From Janthinobacterium sp. GW458P (GTDB lineage Bacteria > Pseudomonadota > Gammaproteobacteria > Burkholderiales > Burkholderiaceae_D), in the NCBI RefSeq assembly GCF_002127585.1, contig NZ_NEGZ01000041.1, forward strand, positions 1 through 51,971: DNA of 51,971 nt, in the 5' to 3' direction. This document shows positions 1 through 9,596 of the stretch, one piece after another. Numbering within the stretch: the stretch's first letter is position 1; the number at the start of each line of letters is the position of its first letter. The notes below the pieces were generated by a model. It was not told the origin of the DNA. It was given only the letters and a program-made list of their open reading frames with translations, and did no database searches. The position numbers were made by a program, and so were the translations under genes.

Positions 1-1
1 G

Positions 2-751
2 CCCGCACCGGCACCCGCCGCCAAGGCGCCTAGCCGCTGGAAGGGGCTATTGGGCGGCGCACTGCTGGGCCTGGGCCTGGGCGCCTTGCTGTCGCATTTC
101 GGCCTGGGCGGTGCCCTGGCCAGCATGATCAGCACCTTGCTGATGGTGGCTTTGCTGGCCGGCGCGGCCTTCTTCATCTACCGCATGGTGCGCGGCAAGC
201 GCGACAGTAACAGCAGCGCCGGCAATGCGCCGTTTGCGGGCTTTGGCGGCAACCAGCCGGCACCGGTCAACAACGTGCCCGACATCGGTTCGCGCATCCC
301 GCCGCTGCCGCCGCTGCAGCCCGTCTCGTCCGGCGTAGGCCTGGACAAGCCGGCGCCTGCGGCCGCGCCATGGGGCGTGCCTGCCGACTTCGACAAGGAT
401 GCCTTCCTGCGCCACGCGAAAAGCAACTTCATTCGCCTGCAAGCGGCCTGGGACAAGGCGGACATCAACGATATCCGCGAATTCACGTCGCCGGAAGTGT
501 ATGCGGAACTGCGCATGCAGATCCAGGAACGGGGCGCGCAGGCCGATTTCACGGACGTGGTCACCATCGACGCCGAATTGCTGGGCATCGAGACCAGTGT
601 CAACGATTACCTGGCCAGCGTGAAGTTTACGGGCATGATCCGCTCCGCGCCAGGCGCGGCGGCGGAACCGTTCGCGGAAGTGTGGAATATGTCGAAACCC
701 GTCAGCGGCAATAGCGGCTGGGTCTTGGCAGGTATTCAACAGTTGGGTTGA
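2..751 (+). CDS. Tim44-like domain membrane protein, 5' end outside the window
   Basis: The reading frame is open from the left edge, so the N-terminus is missing. What remains is a Pro/Ala linker, a Gly-rich hydrophobic stretch with a transmembrane helix (around LGGALASMISTLLMVALLAG) ending in a basic stop-transfer RMVRGKR, a Pro/Gly linker, and a soluble C-terminal domain of about 125 residues starting near FDKDAFLRHAK. That domain, with its pattern of a helix followed by strands and the ending VWNMSKPVSGNSGWVLAGIQQL, matches the bacterial Tim44-like family. Members are membrane-anchored; their bacterial role is poorly defined. It lies upstream of the ubiquinone genes on the same strand, separated from them by an intrinsic terminator. 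Confidence 0.8.
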   Translation, partial: PAPAPAAKAPSRWKGLLGGALLGLGLGALLSHFGLGGALASMISTLLMVALLAGAAFFIYRMVRGKRDSNSSAGNAPFAGFGGNQPAPVNNVPDIGSRIPPLPPLQPVSSGVGLDKPAPAAAPWGVPADFDKDAFLRHAKSNFIRLQAAWDKADINDIREFTSPEVYAELRMQIQERGAQADFTDVVTIDAELLGIETSVNDYLASVKFTGMIRSAPGAAAEPFAEVWNMSKPVSGNSGWVLAGIQQLG

Positions 752-775
752 TGATAATAGTTTCCTGAGTAGCAG

Positions 776-807
776 CTTAAGCCCACGGTCAATTCGTGGT
801 GCTTGAG
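776..807 (+). other. Stable RNA hairpin in the 3' region of the Tim44-like gene
   Basis: CTTAAGC-CCACG pairs with CGTGG-(t)-GCTTGAG: 12 base pairs with one G-T wobble and one bulged T, around a 7-nt loop. Flanking AGCAG (771-775) and CTGCT (about 817-821) could extend it. It sits just before the terminator at 838, so the 3' end of this transcript, or a small RNA made from it, would be structured. No homology to a known RNA family is recognised. Confidence 0.4.
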
Positions 808-837
808 GGATATTTCCTGCTGAACTGGTAAGATCGG

Positions 838-875
838 AACCGCCCGCGTTGTCATACGGGCGGTTTTTTCTTTTT
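838..875 (+). terminator. Rho-independent terminator upstream of ubiJ
   Basis: AACCGCCCG (838-846) pairs perfectly with CGGGCGGTT (857-865) across a 10-nt loop, followed by a T-rich tail (TTTTCTTTTT). It ends transcription of the Tim44-like gene 23 bp before the ubiJ start. Confidence 0.85.
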
Positions 876-897
876 AAGGGCGCGCAAAGCGCAGCAC

Positions 898-1539
898 ATG
901 ATGGCACCACTTTCCGACATCTCCCTGATGACTCCCGTCATCGCGACGATCAACCATTTGCTGGCGCAGGAGCCATGGGCGCGCCAGCAGCTGGCCGTGC
1001 ACGCCGGCAAGCTGGCCTGCATCGATGCGGGCGCCGTGGCCTTGCGCATGCGCGTCGACAGCGCCGGCCTGCTGGAAAACGCGCCGGCCGACGTGCCTGC
1101 CAGCGTCACCATCCGCGTGAAATTGTCCGATGTGCCGCTGATCCTGCAAAACCGCGAGCGGGCGTTTTCCTACGTGAAAATTGAAGGCGATGCCGAGTTT
1201 GCCAATGCGATTTCGCAATTGAGCCAGGGCTTGCGCTGGGAAGCCGAGCACGACCTGGAAAAGCTGCTCGGCCCCATCCTCGCCACGCGCCTCGTCGCCG
1301 GGGCCAGGGACGCCGTCGCGTTTGTCCGCACGGGCCAGCAAAAGCTGGCGGAAAACGTGGCCGAATACTTTCTGGACGAACAGCCCATGCTGATCCGTCC
1401 CACCACCTTGCACGACTATTCCGCCGGCGTGACGCGCGTGCGCGATGACGTCGAACGCCTGGCCAAGCGCCTCGCCCGGCTGGAAAAGGCGGCCGCCGCC
1501 GCCCAGCCGCAGCCCTCCTCACCGGATTTGTCTACATGA
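898..1539 (+). CDS. ubiJ: Ubiquinone biosynthesis accessory factor UbiJ (SCP2 domain)
   Basis: A 213-residue protein with an N-terminal SCP2-like lipid-binding domain (residues about 15-120; pattern [15 protein letters not shown]...[14 protein letters not shown]) and a C-terminal helical region ending in a charged coiled coil ([16 protein letters not shown]) and a Pro/Gln tail. UbiJ is a soluble accessory protein that binds ubiquinone intermediates and organises the Ubi hydroxylases. The identification is strengthened by ubiB, whose start codon overlaps the ubiJ stop by 4 bp (ATGA-type coupling). The start is the first of two consecutive ATG codons; the second is equally possible. Confidence 0.9.
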   Translation: MMAPLSDISLMTPVIATINHLLAQEPWARQQLAVHAGKLACIDAGAVALRMRVDSAGLLENAPADVPASVTIRVKLSDVPLILQNRERAFSYVKIEGDAEFANAISQLSQGLRWEAEHDLEKLLGPILATRLVAGARDAVAFVRTGQQKLAENVAEYFLDEQPMLIRPTTLHDYSAGVTRVRDDVERLAKRLARLEKAAAAAQPQPSSPDLST

Positions 1540-3107
1540 TATTGAAATTCCTGCGCCTGTTTAAAATCATCCGTGTTTCCATCAAGTACGGCCTGGATGA
1601 GATAGCGATTTCTGGTCTGCAAGTTCCCCGCACCGCCAAGCTGATCGACACCCTGATTTTCTGGCGCGACCTGTCGTCGCCACGGGGCCTGCGCCTGCGC
1701 CTGGCGCTGGAAGAGCTGGGCCCGATTTTCGTCAAATTCGGCCAGGTGCTGTCGACGCGGCGCGATCTGATGCCGCCCGATATCGCCGAGGAACTGGCGC
1801 GCTTGCAGGACAGGGTCCCGCCCTTCGATTCCGACCTGGCCATCGCGCAGATCACCAAATCGCTGGGCGCGCATCCCGATCAGCTGTTTGCCCGCTTCGA
1901 GCGTGAGCCGGTGGCGTCCGCCTCGATTGCCCAGGTGCATTTTGCTACCTTGAAGGACGGCAAGGAAGTGGCCGTGAAGGTCTTGCGTCCAGGCATGAAA
2001 AAGCTGATCGACGAGGACGTGGCGCTGATGCACATCGCGGCCGGCTGGATCAGCCGCCTGTGGGCCGACAGCAAGCGTTTGAAACCGAAGGAAGTCGTGG
2101 GCGAGTTCGACAAATACCTGCACGACGAGCTGGACCTGATGCGCGAGGCGGCCAACGCCAGCCAGCTGCGCCGCAACTTCGCCAATTCGGACTTGCTGCT
2201 GGTGCCGGAAATGCACTGGGATTATTGCTCCAGCAGCGTCATCGTCATGGAGCGCATGTATGGCATTCCCGTGTCGCAGATCGACCGCCTGGTGGCCGCC
2301 GGCGTGGATTTGCGCAAGCTGTCCAGCGATGGCGTGGAAATTTTCTTCACGCAAGTGTTCCGCGACGGTTTTTTCCACGCGGATATGCACCCAGGTAATA
2401 TTCTCGTGTCGATCGCGCCCGCATCGTTCGGCCGCTACATCGCGCTCGATTTCGGCATCGTCGGCACCCTGAACGACTACGACAAGGATTATCTGTCGCA
2501 AAACTTCCTCGCCTTCTTCCGCCGCGACTACAAGCGCGTGGCCGAGGCGCACATCGAATCGGGCTGGGCGCCCAAGGATACGCGCGTGGACGAGCTGGAA
2601 GCGGCCGTGCGCGCCTGCTGCGAGCCGATCTTCGACCGTCCGCTGAAGGATATTTCTTTCGGACAAGTTCTGCTGCGGCTGTTCCAGACCTCGCGCCGCT
2701 TCAACGTGGAAGTGCAGCCGCAACTGGTGCTGCTGCAAAAGACCCTGCTCAATATCGAAGGCCTGGGGCGCCAGCTGGACCCGGAGCTGGACCTGTGGCA
2801 GACGGCCAAGCCGTATCTGGAAAAATGGATGAGCAACCAGGTGGGTCCGCAAGGCTTCATGGAGCGCCTGCGCGCCGAGGCGCCCCGCTATGCGCACATC
2901 TTCCCACAACTGCCGCGCTTGCTGCACCAGGCCTTGACCGTGCATGGCGAACCGCGTGAAAACGATGTGGAACTGATGAAAACCTTGCTCGCAGAGCAAC
3001 GCCAGACAAACCGCTTGCTGAGCTTTATCGTGTACTTCGTGGGCGCCTTTGCGCTGGGCGCGCTGGGCTTGCAAGTGTATATGCGCTGGCATCAATTGCC
3101 GTTTTAA
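1536..3107 (+). CDS. ubiB: Ubiquinone biosynthesis regulatory protein kinase-like UbiB
   Basis: A 523-residue ABC1/ADCK/UbiB atypical kinase. Visible family features are the KxGQ-type motif ([15 protein letters not shown]) followed by the acidic helix, the Ala-rich loop [12 protein letters not shown] that replaces the Gly-rich loop, the lysine in [10 protein letters not shown], the ExD-type segment [12 protein letters not shown], the catalytic-loop HADMHPGN and the DFG equivalent LDFGIVG. Two C-terminal hydrophobic segments ([17 protein letters not shown]) anchor it in the inner membrane. It supports coenzyme Q synthesis, probably through ATPase-driven handling of lipid intermediates. It is translationally coupled to ubiJ. 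Confidence 0.97.
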   Translation: MILKFLRLFKIIRVSIKYGLDEIAISGLQVPRTAKLIDTLIFWRDLSSPRGLRLRLALEELGPIFVKFGQVLSTRRDLMPPDIAEELARLQDRVPPFDSDLAIAQITKSLGAHPDQLFARFEREPVASASIAQVHFATLKDGKEVAVKVLRPGMKKLIDEDVALMHIAAGWISRLWADSKRLKPKEVVGEFDKYLHDELDLMREAANASQLRRNFANSDLLLVPEMHWDYCSSSVIVMERMYGIPVSQIDRLVAAGVDLRKLSSDGVEIFFTQVFRDGFFHADMHPGNILVSIAPASFGRYIALDFGIVGTLNDYDKDYLSQNFLAFFRRDYKRVAEAHIESGWAPKDTRVDELEAAVRACCEPIFDRPLKDISFGQVLLRLFQTSRRFNVEVQPQLVLLQKTLLNIEGLGRQLDPELDLWQTAKPYLEKWMSNQVGPQGFMERLRAEAPRYAHIFPQLPRLLHQALTVHGEPRENDVELMKTLLAEQRQTNRLLSFIVYFVGAFALGALGLQVYMRWHQLPF

Positions 3108-3125
3108 AGGCTGAGGACGTAAGTG

Positions 3126-3728
3126 ATGACTGACTTCCATAACCGCGATCCGCTGTCTCCCGCCTTCTGGGACGAGCGCTTCGAAAAGCAATTCACGCCC
3201 TGGGACCAGGGCGGCGTGCCCGCGCGGCTGCGCAGCTTCGTGGCAGGCAGCCCGGCGCCGCTGCGCTGCCTGATTCCCGGCTGCGGTTCCGCCTATGAGC
3301 TCGCTTTCATGCTGGATCACGGCTGGGATGCCACGGCCATCGACTTTTCGCCGGCTGCCGTGGCCGCCGCGCGCGGGCAACTGGCCGAACGGGCAGGGCA
3401 GGTGGAGGAGGCCGATTTCTTTGCCTGGCAGCCGGACGCGCCGCTGGACCTGATCTATGAGCGGGCCTTTTTGTGCGCCATGCCGCGCGCCATGTGGCCC
3501 CAGGTGGCGGCCCGCTGGGCGCAGCTGCTGGCGCCGGGCGCCATGCTGGCCGGTTACTTTTTCTTTGACGACAATGCCAAGGGACCGCCGTTCGGAATTT
3601 CTCGTGAGCAACTAAACGCCTTGCTGGCGCCGCATTTCGATTGCCTGGCCGATGAAGCCGTCAGCGATTCCATCGCCGTCTTTGCGGGCCGGGAGCGCTG
3701 GATGAGCTGGCGGCGCCGGGCGGACTGA
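3126..3728 (+). CDS. TPMT-family SAM-dependent methyltransferase
   Basis: About 200 residues. The N-terminal PAFWDERF...TPWDQGGVP motif is typical of thiopurine/thiocyanate methyltransferase-like proteins. The SAM-binding motif I is LIPGCGSAYELAFML, followed by the acidic motif ATAIDFSPAAV and the YERAFLCAMP segment. Such enzymes methylate S, Se or Te compounds; the substrate here cannot be read from sequence. The ATG at 3126 is preferred over the GTG at 3123 because GAGGA at 3113-3117 is then 8 nt away. It starts 18 bp after ubiB and may be co-transcribed. Confidence 0.85.
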   Translation: MTDFHNRDPLSPAFWDERFEKQFTPWDQGGVPARLRSFVAGSPAPLRCLIPGCGSAYELAFMLDHGWDATAIDFSPAAVAAARGQLAERAGQVEEADFFAWQPDAPLDLIYERAFLCAMPRAMWPQVAARWAQLLAPGAMLAGYFFFDDNAKGPPFGISREQLNALLAPHFDCLADEAVSDSIAVFAGRERWMSWRRRAD

Positions 3729-3752
3729 GGCGGCAAAGGCCGCGGCCGGGCA

Positions 3753-3776
3753 TTTTCCGCTGGGAATGGCGGAAAA
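3753..3776 (+). other. Perfect 8-bp hairpin before fmdB-type gene
   Basis: TTTTCCGC and GCGGAAAA pair around an 8-nt loop. There is no T-run after it on the plus strand, so it is a weak terminator candidate. It lies directly upstream of the TATAAT box at 3781. Confidence 0.4.
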
Positions 3777-3780
3777 GCTT

Positions 3781-3786
3781 TATAAT
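3781..3786 (+). promoter_or_regulatory. Consensus -10 box (TATAAT) for the zinc-ribbon gene
   Basis: A perfect TATAAT lies 31 bp before the ATG at 3818. No good -35 is visible at 16-18 bp; the only match is a weak one inside the preceding hairpin. Confidence 0.5.
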
Positions 3787-3817
3787 TCAGGGTTTTGATG
3801 ATTTTCTCGGAGTAGAG

Positions 3818-4126
3818 ATGCCGATTTACGCTTACCGTTGTGACGAGTGTGGTTTTGCCAAGGATGTCTTGCAAAAGATCTCCGATCCAGTGCTGACGGT
3901 GTGCCTGTCGTGCGGCAAGCCCAGTTTCAAGAAACAATTGACGGCTGCCGGTTTCCAATTAAAGGGCACAGGCTGGTACGCGACCGATTTCCGCGGCGGC
4001 ACGGCGCCCACCACGGCTATTCCGACGGGCCCGGCCGACAGCACCAAGCCGGCTCCTGCTGCCGAGAGCGCGCCCGTTGCTGCACCTGCGCCGGCGGCCG
4101 CCGCCGCTGCGCCGAAAGCGGACTGA
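3818..4126 (+). CDS. FmdB-type zinc-ribbon protein
   Basis: A 102-residue protein. Residues 1-45 form the FmdB/CxxC_CXXC_SSSS zinc ribbon with Cys8, Cys11, Cys29 and Cys32, starting with the family signature MPIYAYRCDECG. The remainder is a low-complexity Ala/Pro tail (from about residue 63) that is probably disordered. FmdB-like proteins are small putative regulators without an agreed function. A consensus -10 element lies upstream, and a DUF502 gene follows 36 bp downstream, as is common in betaproteobacteria. Confidence 0.85.
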   Translation: MPIYAYRCDECGFAKDVLQKISDPVLTVCLSCGKPSFKKQLTAAGFQLKGTGWYATDFRGGTAPTTAIPTGPADSTKPAPAAESAPVAAPAPAAAAAAPKAD

Positions 4127-4162
4127 AAAGCGCCGCCGAGACGATCCCTTACCGAGAAACCG

Positions 4163-4804
4163 ATGCGTAAATACTTTATTACCGGATTACTGATTTTGGT
4201 ACCGCTGGCCATTACGGCCTGGGTCCTGAATCTGGTCATCAGCACGATGGACCAGTCGCTGCTGCTGGTGCCCGGCAGTACGAAGCCCAGCGTCTGGTTC
4301 GGCCACCAGGTTCCCCCGCTGAGCACCATTCCCGGCCTGGGCACGGTATTGACGGTACTGATCGTGTTCTTCACGGGCTTGCTGACAAATAACCTGGTCG
4401 GCAATTACGTGGTGAAACTGTGGGAAAAATTGCTGCAACGCATACCCATCGTCAATTCCCTGTATTCGAGCGTCAAGCAAGTATCGGACACCCTGTTTTC
4501 CCCGTCGGGCAATGCCTTTCGCAAGGCCGTGCTGGTGCCGTATCCGCACCAGAACTCCTGGACCATCGCTTTCCTGACCGGCGTGCCGGGCGGCGATGCG
4601 GCGAACCACCTGGTGGGCGACTTTGTCAGCGTGTACGTGCCGACGACGCCGAATCCGACGTCAGGCTTTTTCCTGATGATGAAGCGCAGCGATGTCGTCG
4701 AACTCGACATGAGCGTCGACGCGGCGCTCAAATATATCGTCTCGATGGGCGTGGTGGCGCCTGCGGAAGTTGTTGCTGTACCGGCCCCGGCAGCCAAAGA
4801 ATAA
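4163..4804 (+). CDS. DUF502 family inner-membrane protein
   Basis: 213 residues with two N-terminal membrane segments (about residues 5-27, YFITGLLILVPLAITAWVL, and 60-80, TVLTVLIVFFTGLLTNN), then the conserved DUF502 region with LLQRIPIVNSLYSSVKQV and the later VFVPTTPNPTSGF-like motif (here VYVPTTPNPTSGFF). The function of the family is unknown. It lies between the zinc-ribbon gene and aspS, an arrangement frequent in Burkholderiales. Confidence 0.9.
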   Translation: MRKYFITGLLILVPLAITAWVLNLVISTMDQSLLLVPGSTKPSVWFGHQVPPLSTIPGLGTVLTVLIVFFTGLLTNNLVGNYVVKLWEKLLQRIPIVNSLYSSVKQVSDTLFSPSGNAFRKAVLVPYPHQNSWTIAFLTGVPGGDAANHLVGDFVSVYVPTTPNPTSGFFLMMKRSDVVELDMSVDAALKYIVSMGVVAPAEVVAVPAPAAKE

Positions 4805-4867
4805 AGGCAGGCGTCCCGCGCGGGACGTGGCCGGATTGAACACTCACTAACCTGAACTGAGAATTTT

Positions 4868-6670
4868 ATGTCTATGCGTACTGAATACTGCGGCCTCGTT
4901 ACCGAAGCCATGCTGGGACAAACCGTCAGCCTGTGCGGCTGGGTACATCGCCGCCGCGACCACGGCAGCCTGATCTTCATCGACTTGCGCGACCGCGAAG
5001 GCCTGGTGCAAATCGTCTGCAACCCGGAACAAGCGGAAATGTTCAAGGTCGCCGAAGCCGTGCGCAATGAATTCTGCCTGCGCGTGACGGGTGTCGTGAC
5101 CAACCGTATCGAAGGCACGATCAACAACAACCTGAAGTCGGGCAAGATCGAAGTGGTCTGCTCGGAGCTGGAAGTGCTGAACCCGTCCGTGCCCGTGCCG
5201 TTCCAGCTCGATGACGACAACCTGTCGGAAACGACGCGTCTGACGCACCGCGTGCTGGACCTGCGCCGCCCGCAAATGCAGAACAACCTGCGCCTGCGCT
5301 ACAAGGTGACGATGGAAGTGCGCAAGTACCTCGACGCGCTGGGCTTCATCGACATCGAAACGCCGATGCTGACCAAGTCGACGCCGGAAGGCGCGCGCGA
5401 TTATCTGGTGCCGTCGCGCGTGAACGCGGGCAACTTCTTCGCCTTGCCACAATCGCCACAGTTGTTCAAGCAACTGTTGATGGTTGCTAACTTCGACCGT
5501 TACTACCAGATCACCAAGTGCTTCCGCGACGAAGACTTGCGCGCTGACCGCCAGCCTGAATTCACGCAGATCGACTGCGAAACCTCGTTCCTGACGGAAC
5601 AGGAAATCCGCGACCTGTTCGAAGACATGATACGCGTCGTCTTCAAGAACACGCTGAACATCGACCTGCCGAACCCGTTCCCGGTCATGGACTTCGCGAC
5701 GGCCATGGGCCTGTACGGCTCCGACAAGCCGGACATGCGCGTCAAGCTGGCCTTCACGGACTTGACCGAAGTCATGAAAGACGTCGATTTCAAGGTCTTC
5801 TCCGGTGCGGCCAACATGCCGAACGGCCGCGTCGTCGGCTTGCTGGTACCAGGCGGCGGCGCCATGCCACGCTCGGAAATCGATGCTTACACGCAATTTG
5901 TCGCCATTTACGGCGCCAAGGGCCTGGCCTACATCAAGGTCAATGAAAAAGCCAAGGGCCGCGACGGCCTGCAATCGCCTATCGTGAAGAACCTGCACGA
6001 CGCGGCATTGGCGCAGATCATCGAACTGACCAACGCGCAAGACGGCGACCTGATCTTCTTCGGCGCCGACAAGGCCAAGGTCGTCAACGACGCCATCGGC
6101 GCGCTGCGCGTGAAGATCGGCCACAGCGATTTCGGCAAGAAAGCCGGCCTGTTCGAGGACGTGTGGAAGCCATTGTGGGTGGTCGACTTCCCGATGTTCG
6201 AGCACGACGAAGAAGCGGACCGCTGGACGGCGACCCACCATCCGTTCACGGCGCCGAAAGACGGCCATGAAGACATGCTGGAAAGCAATCCAGGCGCTTG
6301 CATCGCCAAGGCCTACGACATGGTCCTGAACGGCTGGGAACTGGGTGGCGGCTCGATCCGTATCCACCGCGAAGAAGTGCAAAGCAAGGTCTTCCGCGCA
6401 CTGAAGATCGACGCGGAAGAAGCGCAGCTGAAGTTCGGCTTCCTGCTCGACGCCCTGCAATACGGCGCGCCGCCGCATGGCGGCCTGGCATTCGGCCTGG
6501 ACCGTATCGTGACCATGATGACGGGTTCCGATTCGATCCGCGACGTGATCGCCTTCCCGAAAACCCAGCGCGCCCAGTGTCTGCTGACACAAGCGCCGTC
6601 GGAAGTGGACGAGAAGCAACTGCGCGAACTGCACATCCGTTTGCGCGGCGCCGAGCCTAAAGTAGTGTAA
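4868..6670 (+). CDS. aspS: Aspartyl-tRNA synthetase
   Basis: A 600-residue class IIb synthetase of bacterial type. It has an N-terminal OB-fold anticodon-binding domain (residues about 1-110, [20 protein letters not shown]), a catalytic core with motif 2 around [18 protein letters not shown], an inserted GAD domain (about 300-430), and motif 3 [15 protein letters not shown] near the C-terminus. It charges tRNA-Asp. Many betaproteobacteria make Asn-tRNA by transamidation, so this enzyme may also charge tRNA-Asn; that is inference. An intrinsic terminator follows the gene. Confidence 0.98.
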   Translation: MSMRTEYCGLVTEAMLGQTVSLCGWVHRRRDHGSLIFIDLRDREGLVQIVCNPEQAEMFKVAEAVRNEFCLRVTGVVTNRIEGTINNNLKSGKIEVVCSELEVLNPSVPVPFQLDDDNLSETTRLTHRVLDLRRPQMQNNLRLRYKVTMEVRKYLDALGFIDIETPMLTKSTPEGARDYLVPSRVNAGNFFALPQSPQLFKQLLMVANFDRYYQITKCFRDEDLRADRQPEFTQIDCETSFLTEQEIRDLFEDMIRVVFKNTLNIDLPNPFPVMDFATAMGLYGSDKPDMRVKLAFTDLTEVMKDVDFKVFSGAANMPNGRVVGLLVPGGGAMPRSEIDAYTQFVAIYGAKGLAYIKVNEKAKGRDGLQSPIVKNLHDAALAQIIELTNAQDGDLIFFGADKAKVVNDAIGALRVKIGHSDFGKKAGLFEDVWKPLWVVDFPMFEHDEEADRWTATHHPFTAPKDGHEDMLESNPGACIAKAYDMVLNGWELGGGSIRIHREEVQSKVFRALKIDAEEAQLKFGFLLDALQYGAPPHGGLAFGLDRIVTMMTGSDSIRDVIAFPKTQRAQCLLTQAPSEVDEKQLRELHIRLRGAEPKVV

Positions 6671-6717
6671 TGAAGCATGCGGCTGCCCCGGCGGCCGCTG
6701 TTTGATCCGCTATGCAA

Positions 6718-6746
6718 AAAAAGGCGCTGTCGTGGCGCCTTTTTCA
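6718..6746 (+). terminator. Rho-independent terminator after aspS
   Basis: AAAAAGGCGC (6718-6727) pairs with GCGCCTTTTT (6735-6744). The T-tract is part of the stem. It ends only 10 bp before the nudB start codon. Confidence 0.85.
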
Positions 6747-6754
6747 TTGTTGAT

Positions 6755-7219
6755 ATGACTCATAAAATTCCCGTTTCCGTGCTGGTCGTCATTCATACGG
6801 CTGATCTTGAGGTCTTGCTGATCGAGCGCGCTGGCCAGCCCGGTTTCTGGCAATCGGTGACCGGTTCCGTCGACGCCGTCGACGAACCGCTGCTGCAGAC
6901 GGCCGCGCGCGAACTGGCCGAGGAAACCGGCATCGTCGCCGATGGACACGACATCGTGCTGCGCGACTGGAACTTGTCGAATGTGTATGAGATTTACCCG
7001 ATCTGGCGCCACCGCTATGCGCCCGGCGTGACGCGCAACACGGAACATGTGTTCAGCGTGCAAGTGCCGCGCGACATCACCATCACCCTGAGCCCGCGCG
7101 AGCACCTGCAGTATGCATGGCTGCCGTATCTGGCGGCGGCCGACCGCTGTTTTTCTTCCTCCAACGCGGAAGCGATCCTGCAATTGCCGGCCATGACGGG
7201 CCTGGCGCGCCCCACCTAA
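6755..7219 (+). CDS. nudB: Dihydroneopterin triphosphate diphosphatase (Nudix) NudB
   Basis: A 154-residue Nudix hydrolase that removes pyrophosphate from dihydroneopterin triphosphate in folate synthesis. The N-terminus KIPVSVLVVIHT, the substrate-side QSVTGSV and the downstream WNLSNVYEIYPIWRHRY segment are typical of NudB. The Nudix box runs GSVDAVDE...RELAEETGI; it has one residue more than the canonical spacing between the Gly and the first Glu. Position right after aspS is a well-known arrangement. The ATG lies just behind the aspS terminator with no clear Shine-Dalgarno, so expression probably depends on read-through or a promoter within the aspS end. Confidence 0.92.
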   Translation: MTHKIPVSVLVVIHTADLEVLLIERAGQPGFWQSVTGSVDAVDEPLLQTAARELAEETGIVADGHDIVLRDWNLSNVYEIYPIWRHRYAPGVTRNTEHVFSVQVPRDITITLSPREHLQYAWLPYLAAADRCFSSSNAEAILQLPAMTGLARPT

Positions 7220-7238
7220 TTTCCCTAGAAAGCATTCC

Positions 7239-7532
7239 ATGTTGAACTGGTTACATCTGACTGCGCAGCAAAAACTGCTGGGCACCCTGGGCATCGTTTT
7301 TTGCCTGTGCTTTATTTTCCTGTTGTTCAGCTCCACCGTGCCCGGCCGCACGCCGCCCATCGGCATGCCGCTGATGGCGATCGGCTGGCTGCTGCATCCG
7401 GGCGCCTTTGCCAAGGGCAAGCGCACGGTGGCCTGGCGCGGCGCACCATTGCTGGTCAAGATCGTCTGGGCGGCCGGTATTACGGCCTTGTGCGTGAGCG
7501 TGACGGCGGGCGTGGGCCGCATGCTGGCGTGA
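7239..7532 (+). CDS. Small two-helix membrane protein of unknown function
   Basis: 97 residues with two predicted transmembrane segments (about residues 13-32, LLGTLGIVFCLCFIFLLFSS, and 72-90, VKIVWAAGITALCVSVTAGV) separated by a basic loop (FAKGKRTVAWRG). I do not recognise the family. It starts 19 bp after nudB on the same strand and is probably co-transcribed. Confidence 0.65.
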   Translation: MLNWLHLTAQQKLLGTLGIVFCLCFIFLLFSSTVPGRTPPIGMPLMAIGWLLHPGAFAKGKRTVAWRGAPLLVKIVWAAGITALCVSVTAGVGRMLA

Positions 7533-7543
7533 TTGTGTGCGTT

Positions 7544-7563
7544 TAGGTGCGAACGCGCACCTA
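7544..7563 (+). other. Perfect 8-bp intergenic hairpin
   Basis: TAGGTGCG-AACG-CGCACCTA is a perfect inverted repeat with a 4-nt loop, between the small membrane protein gene and the EEP gene. There is no T-run, so it is more likely an mRNA end-stabilising element or an intergenic repeat unit than an intrinsic terminator. Confidence 0.5.
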
Positions 7564-7605
7564 CCGGGGCGCCGCGCGGGGGACGTCTGGGAGTAGAATC
7601 AATGC

Positions 7606-8427
7606 ATGAAAATCCGCGTAGCAACTTATAATATACACAAGGGTGTCTCCTCCGTGCGAGGCCTGCCCCGCGTGCATGCTTTAAAACAGGCGATTGCCCT
7701 GTTCCATGCCGATGTTGTCTTCCTGCAAGAAGTGCAGGGCAAGCATGACCGCAATGCGGCCCGCTATGGTGCCGAGAAAAACGGCCACAAGCATTGGCCG
7801 GAAGCGTCGCAGCATGAATTCTTTGCCGGCGCGGAACACCATTCCGCGTATGGCATGAATGCCGTGTATGACCATGGTCACCATGGCAACGCCTTGCTCA
7901 GCAAATTTCCCATCGCCTCGCAAACCAACCACGACGTCTCCGACCATGCCTACGAGCAGCGTGGCATCCTGCATTGCGTGCTCAACACGCCGCAGGCGGA
8001 CGTGCACTGCTACGTGGTCCACCTGGGCCTGTTCGAATCGGGGCGGGGACGGCAGACGCAGGCGCTGATCGACGCCGTAATGGAATCGGCGCCGAACGGC
8101 GAACCCGTCATCATCGCCGGCGATTTCAACGACTGGCGCAACACGCTCAGCGACAAGCTGCGCAATGCGCTCGGCGTGGTGGAAGTATTCGACCAGCGCG
8201 CGTCGAACTCGGCCCTGGGCGACCTCGTGCGCACCCTGGCGCGGCGCCAGACGAAAACACCCGTGCCCGTGCCGGCGCGCACCTTTCCCGCCGCCTTGCC
8301 GTGGTTCCGCCTGGACCGCATCTATGTGCGCGGTTTCCATGTGGAAGGCGCACAAGTGATGCATGGCACCCTGTGGGCGAAACTGTCGGACCACGCGCCG
8401 ATCGTTGCCGCTTTGAAACTCGCGTAG
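7606..8427 (+). CDS. Endonuclease/exonuclease/phosphatase (EEP) family protein, YbhP-like
   Basis: 273 residues with the EEP fold signatures in order: YNIHKG near the N-terminus, FLQEV, GNALLSKFPI, the catalytic AGDFNDW, and C-terminal SDHAPIVAAL. Members cleave phosphodiester or phospholipid bonds in a metal-dependent way. It sits 9 bp upstream of a cardiolipin synthase gene, the same neighbourhood as ybhP-ybhO (clsB) in Escherichia coli, which suggests a role in phospholipid metabolism. The substrate is not known. Confidence 0.88.
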   Translation: MKIRVATYNIHKGVSSVRGLPRVHALKQAIALFHADVVFLQEVQGKHDRNAARYGAEKNGHKHWPEASQHEFFAGAEHHSAYGMNAVYDHGHHGNALLSKFPIASQTNHDVSDHAYEQRGILHCVLNTPQADVHCYVVHLGLFESGRGRQTQALIDAVMESAPNGEPVIIAGDFNDWRNTLSDKLRNALGVVEVFDQRASNSALGDLVRTLARRQTKTPVPVPARTFPAALPWFRLDRIYVRGFHVEGAQVMHGTLWAKLSDHAPIVAALKLA

Positions 8428-8436
8428 ACTGCCGGC

Positions 8437-9596
8437 ATGCGATCAGTCAATTTCACCGCCCACAACGACATCCAGCTGCTGTATTGCGGCACTGATTACT
8501 TCCCAGCCTTGATCGCGGCCATCGACGGCGCGCGCACGGAAGTCTATTTCGAAACCTATATCTTCGCTGACGACGCCACGGGCACCCTGGTGCTCGACGC
8601 GCTCAAGCGCGCGGCCGCGCGCGGCGTGCTGGTGTGCATGATCACGGACTGGTTCGGCACCGGCAACCGCCGCGTCAATGCCATGCACGCGCAGCTGGAA
8701 GCGGCCGGCGTGCATCACCGCATCTTCAACCCGTGGTTCCGGCGCGGCATCACGCGCACGCACCGCAAGATCTGCGTCGTCGACTTCGAAGTGGCCCTGG
8801 TGGGCGGCATCAACATCAACGACGACATGTTTTGCGACTACGACCACAGCATCAGCCTGGAAGCGCCGCGCTGGGATTTCGCCGTGCAGGTGCGGGGCCC
8901 GCTGGTGGACGCCATCCATGAGGAAGCGCAGGCGCAGTGGGCGCGCCTGGGCAAGATGAACCTGGTGCGGCGTATCAAGCTGTATCGCAAGATGCGCGTG
9001 GTCAGCAAGGAACTGGCGAAGAACCCCGTCGTGGCCGGCTTTGTCGTGCGCGACAACCTGCGCAACCGCCGCACCATCCAGCGCGCCTACCTGCAGGCGC
9101 TGGGCCAGGCGCGCAAGAGCGTGATGCTGGCCAACCCGTATTTCGCGCCCGGGCACAAGCTGCGCCAGGCCCTGGCCCAGGCGGCCCAGCGGGGCGTTGA
9201 CGTGGTGCTCCTGATCGGCGTGGGCGAGTTCCGCATGCAGGATGCCGTGGCGCACTCGTTTTATCCGAAACTGCTGGCCGCCGGCGTAAAGATCGTCGAG
9301 TACCGCAAGACGCAGCTGCACGCCAAGGTGGCCGTCGTCGACGATGACTGGGCTACGGTGGGGTCCAGCAATATTGACGCGCTGAGCCTGTTCCTGAACC
9401 AGGAAGCCAACGTGGTGATCAAGGACGTTGCGTTTGCGCAAAGCCTGCGCCAGCATATAGAACAGGGCATCGCCGACGGCATCGTGATCCACCAGGATGA
9501 TTTCAAGCACATTGGCCGTTTCCGTCGCATCGGCTATGAGGCCGCCTTCCTCGTGTACCGGCTGGTGATGCGCATTTTTTCAGTAGGCAAGTACGC

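Noticed and set aside
1416..3611. Very long open frame on the minus strand opposite ubiB
   Set aside because: It mirrors a well-supported conserved gene, has no family motifs, and is His/Arg/Gln-rich as expected for antisense frames in high-GC DNA.
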